Positions 61,448 through 64,000 of a stretch of 64,000 bases of DNA are shown here, one piece after another. The position numbers were made by a program, and so were the translations under genes. Each line of letters starts with the position of its first letter. Position 1 is the stretch's first letter. Source of the stretch: Chloroflexia bacterium SDU3-3 (GTDB lineage Bacteria; Chloroflexota; Chloroflexia; Chloroflexales; Roseiflexaceae); contig WBOU01000007.1 of the NCBI GenBank assembly GCA_009268125.1, positions 124,001 to 188,000 on the forward strand. Direction: 5' to 3'. The notes under the pieces are model-generated. The model did no database searches and was not told the DNA's origin. It was given only the letters and a program-made list of their open reading frames with translations.

Positions 61448-62374
61448 ATGGTGGTAGTGCTAGCCGGTGGGGTCGGCGGGGCGCGCTTTATCGAGGGCGT
61501 GGTGCAGGTGGTGCCGCCCGAGCAGGTGACGGCGGTGGTGAACACCGGCGATGACTTTACGCTCTATGGCCTGGCGATCTCGCCCGATGTGGATATTGTG
61601 ACATGCACCCTGGCGGGCCTGATCGACCCGGCCATGGGCTGGGGCATCGCGGGCGACACCGACGAGTGCATGGGCATGCTCACGCGGCTGGGCGGCCCCA
61701 GCTGGTTCAAGCTGGGCGACCGCGATCTGGCGCTGCACATCCGCCGCACCGAGCTGCTGCGGGCGGGCCTCACCCCCACGCAGATCGCCGAGCAGTTCCG
61801 CGTGGCGCTGGGCTGCCCGGTGCGCATCCTGCCCATGAGCGATGAGCACGTGGAGACCCACATTCTCACCGAGGCGGGCCAGATGCACTTCGAGCAGTAT
61901 CTGGTCGAGCGCCGCGCCCAGGATGCGGTGCTGGGCGTGGTGTTCGAGGGCGTGGATGAGGCCAAGCCCGCCCCTGGCCTGCTCGACGCCATCGCCCAGG
62001 CCGAGGCGGTGCTGATCGCGCCCAGCAACCCGCTGGTGAGCGTGGGCACCATCCTGGCCGTGCCCGGCGTGCGCGCCGCTATCGAGCAGGCCCGCGACCG
62101 CGTGGTGGCTGTCAGCCCGATCGTGGGCGGGGCGGCGATCAAGGGGCCTGCCGCGCCGCTCATGCGCGCGCAGGGCTACGAGGTCTCGGCGCTGGGCGTG
62201 GCCCAGTGCTACCGTGGCCTGGTGGGCACCATGGTGATCGACCAGGTGGATGCCGCGCTGGCTGATCCCATCCGCGCCCTGGGCATGGATGTGGTGGTGG
62301 CCGACACGATCATGCGCGACGCTGCGGCCAAGCGCCAGCTGGCCCTGGCCGCGCTTGGCGCGGTGGCGGCCTAG
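61448..62374 (+). CDS. cofD: CofD, 2-phospho-L-lactate (or PEP) transferase of F420 synthesis
   Basis: Transfers the phospholactyl or phosphoenolpyruvyl group from its GDP carrier to FO, making F420-0 or dehydro-F420-0. The 308-residue protein has the CofD signatures: VVLAGGVGGARFIEGV at the N-terminus, VVNTGDDFTLYGLAISPD, GWGIAGDTDECMG, WFKLGDRDLALHIRRTELL and VSPIVGGAAIKGPAAPLM. All are intact and the length is typical. GAGCGGAGG lies before the ATG, 14 bases after the Eis-like gene. CofC follows 7 bases after the stop. Confidence 0.95.
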   Translation: MVVVLAGGVGGARFIEGVVQVVPPEQVTAVVNTGDDFTLYGLAISPDVDIVTCTLAGLIDPAMGWGIAGDTDECMGMLTRLGGPSWFKLGDRDLALHIRRTELLRAGLTPTQIAEQFRVALGCPVRILPMSDEHVETHILTEAGQMHFEQYLVERRAQDAVLGVVFEGVDEAKPAPGLLDAIAQAEAVLIAPSNPLVSVGTILAVPGVRAAIEQARDRVVAVSPIVGGAAIKGPAAPLMRAQGYEVSALGVAQCYRGLVGTMVIDQVDAALADPIRALGMDVVVADTIMRDAAAKRQLALAALGAVAA

Positions 62375-62381
62375 GCGGCCC

Positions 62382-63020
62382 ATGCTGCACGCGCTCGTCC
62401 CCGTCAAGTCGCTGGCGCTGGCCAAGGGGCGGCTGGCACCGCTGCTGGCCCCCCACGAGCGCCAGCAGCTGGTGCTGGCCATGCTGGCCGATGTGCTGGC
62501 CGCCCTGCACGCCACCCCCGGCGTCGCCGCCGTGAGCGTGCTCACATCCGACCCGCGCGCCGCCGACGCGGCCCGCAGCTGCGGCGCCGCCGTGCGCCCC
62601 GACTACGGCCACGGCCTCAACGGGTCGCTGGCGGCGGCGGCGGCAGATCTGGCCGCCGAGGGCTTTGGCCGTGTGCTGGTGCTCTTCGCCGACCTGCCGC
62701 TGGCCCAGCCCGCCGAGCTGGCCACACTACTGGACGGTCCAGCGGCGGTGGCCCTGGCCGCCGCCGACGACGGCGGCACCAACGCGCTGGTCGCCCCGCT
62801 GCCCCTGGGCTTCCCGCTGTTCTTCGGGGCGCGCAGCCTGGCCCGCCACCAGCGGGCCGCCCGCACCCATGGCCTGGGCGTGGCTACGCTGCACCTGCCC
62901 GGCCTTGCCTTCGATGTCGACCGCCCGGAGGACGCGCTCCGCCTCGCGGCGCCGCACCACGCTGGTGCCGCCGCCGCGCAGATCCGCTCGATTCTTGTCG
63001 CACGAGAACCATCTAGCTAG
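62382..63020 (+). CDS. cofC: CofC, phospholactate/PEP guanylyltransferase
   Basis: Makes the GDP-activated three-carbon donor used by CofD. The 212-residue nucleotidyltransferase fold has HALVPVKSLALAKGRLAPLL (the GTP-binding N-terminus with Lys and Arg), VLVLFADLPLAQPAEL (metal Asp) and the LAFDVDRPEDALRL ending with the second Asp. In bacteria with a nitroreductase-type reductase, phosphoenolpyruvate is the usual substrate. The start just after the cofD stop is used; there is no clear ribosome site, so translation is likely coupled to cofD. Confidence 0.92.
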   Translation: MLHALVPVKSLALAKGRLAPLLAPHERQQLVLAMLADVLAALHATPGVAAVSVLTSDPRAADAARSCGAAVRPDYGHGLNGSLAAAAADLAAEGFGRVLVLFADLPLAQPAELATLLDGPAAVALAAADDGGTNALVAPLPLGFPLFFGARSLARHQRAARTHGLGVATLHLPGLAFDVDRPEDALRLAAPHHAGAAAAQIRSILVAREPSS

Positions 63021-63032
63021 AGAGGCACACCC

Positions 63033-64000
63033 ATGACGATTATTGGCTACGCGGCTGCGCTTGAGCAGTTTGCCCCCAACGACCTGCTGCGCTACTCCAT
63101 CCTGGCCGAGCAGCACGGCTTCCAGGGCGTGATGGCCGCCGACCACTTCCAGCCCTGGGTGCCCGCCCAGGGCCAGGCCGCCTTCGTGTGGGCCTGGATG
63201 GCGGCGCTGGGCGCGAAGACCAGCAATGTCTCGTTTGGCCCGGGCGTCACATGCCCCTCGTTCCGCTACCACCCGGCGGTGGTGGCCCAGGCCGCCGCCA
63301 CGCTGGGCGCCATGTTCCCTGGCCGCTTCTGGCTGGGCCTGGGCAGCGGCGAGGCACTGAACGAGCACGTGGTCGGCGGGGTCTGGCCCGAGGCCCACAC
63401 CCGCCTGAAGATGATGCAGGAGGCCATCGACATCATCAAGAAGCTGTTCAGCGGCGAGGTGGCTCGCCACGACAAGGGCGAGTTCTTCACCATGGATCGC
63501 GTGAAGCTCTGGACCCTGCCCGAGCAGCCCGTGCCGATCTATGTGGCCACCGCCGGGCCGGTGACGGCCAAGTGGACCGGCCAGCACTGCGATGGCATCA
63601 TCACCCCCGGCGCAAGCCCCGACAAGCTGAAGATGCTGCTGGCCAAGTTCGCCGAGGGCGCGCGCGCCGCTGGCAAAGACCCGGCCACCATGCCCAAGCT
63701 GCTGCAGCTGCACATGTCGTGGGCCAGCACCCAGGAGGAGGCCACCACGTACGCCATGGCCGAGTGGCCGAACGGCGGCATGCCCTTCCCCAAGCAGGAC
63801 ATCCGCAACCCCGAGGATTTCGCCGAGATCGCCAAGCTGGTGCGCCCCGAGCACTTCAAGAACCGCATGCTGATCACCCCCGACTGGGATGAGCACCGCG
63901 AGTACATCCAGCAGTTCGTCGATCTGGGCTTCACCGAGATCCACATCCACAATGTCGGGCGTAATCAGGAAGAGTTTATCACCGAGTTTAGCAAAAACGT
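63033..64000 (+). CDS. F420-dependent oxidoreductase of the FGD (glucose-6-phosphate dehydrogenase) group, partial
   Basis: The frame is open to the end of the window (322 codons). It is a luciferase-like TIM-barrel enzyme close to mycobacterial FGD: IGYAAALEQFAPNDLL, the AADHFQPW motif whose Asp, His and Trp match FGD active-site residues, and GLGSGEALNEHVV with the catalytic Glu. Lysine and arginine residues that bind glucose-6-phosphate phosphate in FGD are not obvious by eye, so the substrate may differ. It follows cofC by 12 bases, so cofactor synthesis and use are coupled. Confidence 0.88.
   Translation, partial: MTIIGYAAALEQFAPNDLLRYSILAEQHGFQGVMAADHFQPWVPAQGQAAFVWAWMAALGAKTSNVSFGPGVTCPSFRYHPAVVAQAAATLGAMFPGRFWLGLGSGEALNEHVVGGVWPEAHTRLKMMQEAIDIIKKLFSGEVARHDKGEFFTMDRVKLWTLPEQPVPIYVATAGPVTAKWTGQHCDGIITPGASPDKLKMLLAKFAEGARAAGKDPATMPKLLQLHMSWASTQEEATTYAMAEWPNGGMPFPKQDIRNPEDFAEIAKLVRPEHFKNRMLITPDWDEHREYIQQFVDLGFTEIHIHNVGRNQEEFITEFSKN

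Overview
The window is a GC-rich, densely coded bacterial chromosome segment. Gene content points to the phylum Chloroflexota, most likely class Chloroflexia: a coenzyme F420 operon in split-gene form, a large STAND regulator, a PSP1/RicT protein, PPK2, TgpA-like and KimA-like proteins, alpha-glucoside-type ABC transport, and dispersed intergenic repeats built from ACGAAG and CCAAG words. This placement is inferred from gene content; there is no rRNA to confirm it. No photosynthesis genes, phage, insertion-sequence transposases or CRISPR arrays are visible.

Layout. 1-8128: a plus-strand chemotaxis-type signalling operon (end of a probable receptor, PAS-HEAT scaffold, CheR, CheB, CheY-like, CheC-like, large PAS/GAF histidine kinase). 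CheA and CheW would lie upstream, outside the window. 8138-16430: acyl-CoA dehydrogenase, a SARP-like STAND activator, an RsbR-like PAS-PAS-STAS protein, a GlsB-type membrane protein, homoserine dehydrogenase and a small helical protein. 16509-21469: a membrane-anchored pseudokinase with a DnaJ-type zinc domain, under two promoters, one with a LexA-box-like palindrome in its spacer; then a KimA-like potassium transporter behind a long leader with two intrinsic terminators. 21601-31000: recJ, a phytol/dolichol-kinase-like protein, PPK2, a class-V aminotransferase, RicT-like protein and an FHA-GAF adenylate cyclase, with dispersed repeats and a 21-bp tandem array between them. 30971-38137: TgpA-like transglutaminase, TatD nuclease, hybrid kinase, a self-regulated HTH/membrane pair, an orphan anti-sigma factor. 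38212-44618: acyl-CoA ligase, guaB, a Glu-Asp tRNA operon, clpC. 44907-51560: PadR regulator with palindromic operators, peroxiredoxin-like and acetyltransferase genes, proline/glutamate catabolic dehydrogenase, M32 carboxypeptidase, RimJ-like acetyltransferase, a second 21-bp array, a small lipoprotein. 51630-58569: an AglEFG-like sugar ABC system without its ATPase, a LacI regulator, and an orphan family-5 binding protein. 58833-64000: an F420 operon (cofE, dehydro-F420 reductase-like nitroreductase, Eis-like acetyltransferase, cofD, cofC, FGD-like F420-dependent oxidoreductase).

Functional links. The chemotaxis operon encodes adaptation (CheR/CheB) and signal termination (CheC) around one CheY, with a scaffold and a kinase that carry the same PAS module. 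The F420 operon makes most of the cofactor tail and ends with an enzyme likely to use the cofactor; FO synthase is not in the window. Most intergenic sites were read by eye as inverted repeats or -35/-10 pairs and are unverified. The points most worth following up are the pseudokinase with its operator-bearing promoter, the repeat family with TTACCAC-type ends, the paired 21-bp arrays, and the kimA leader.
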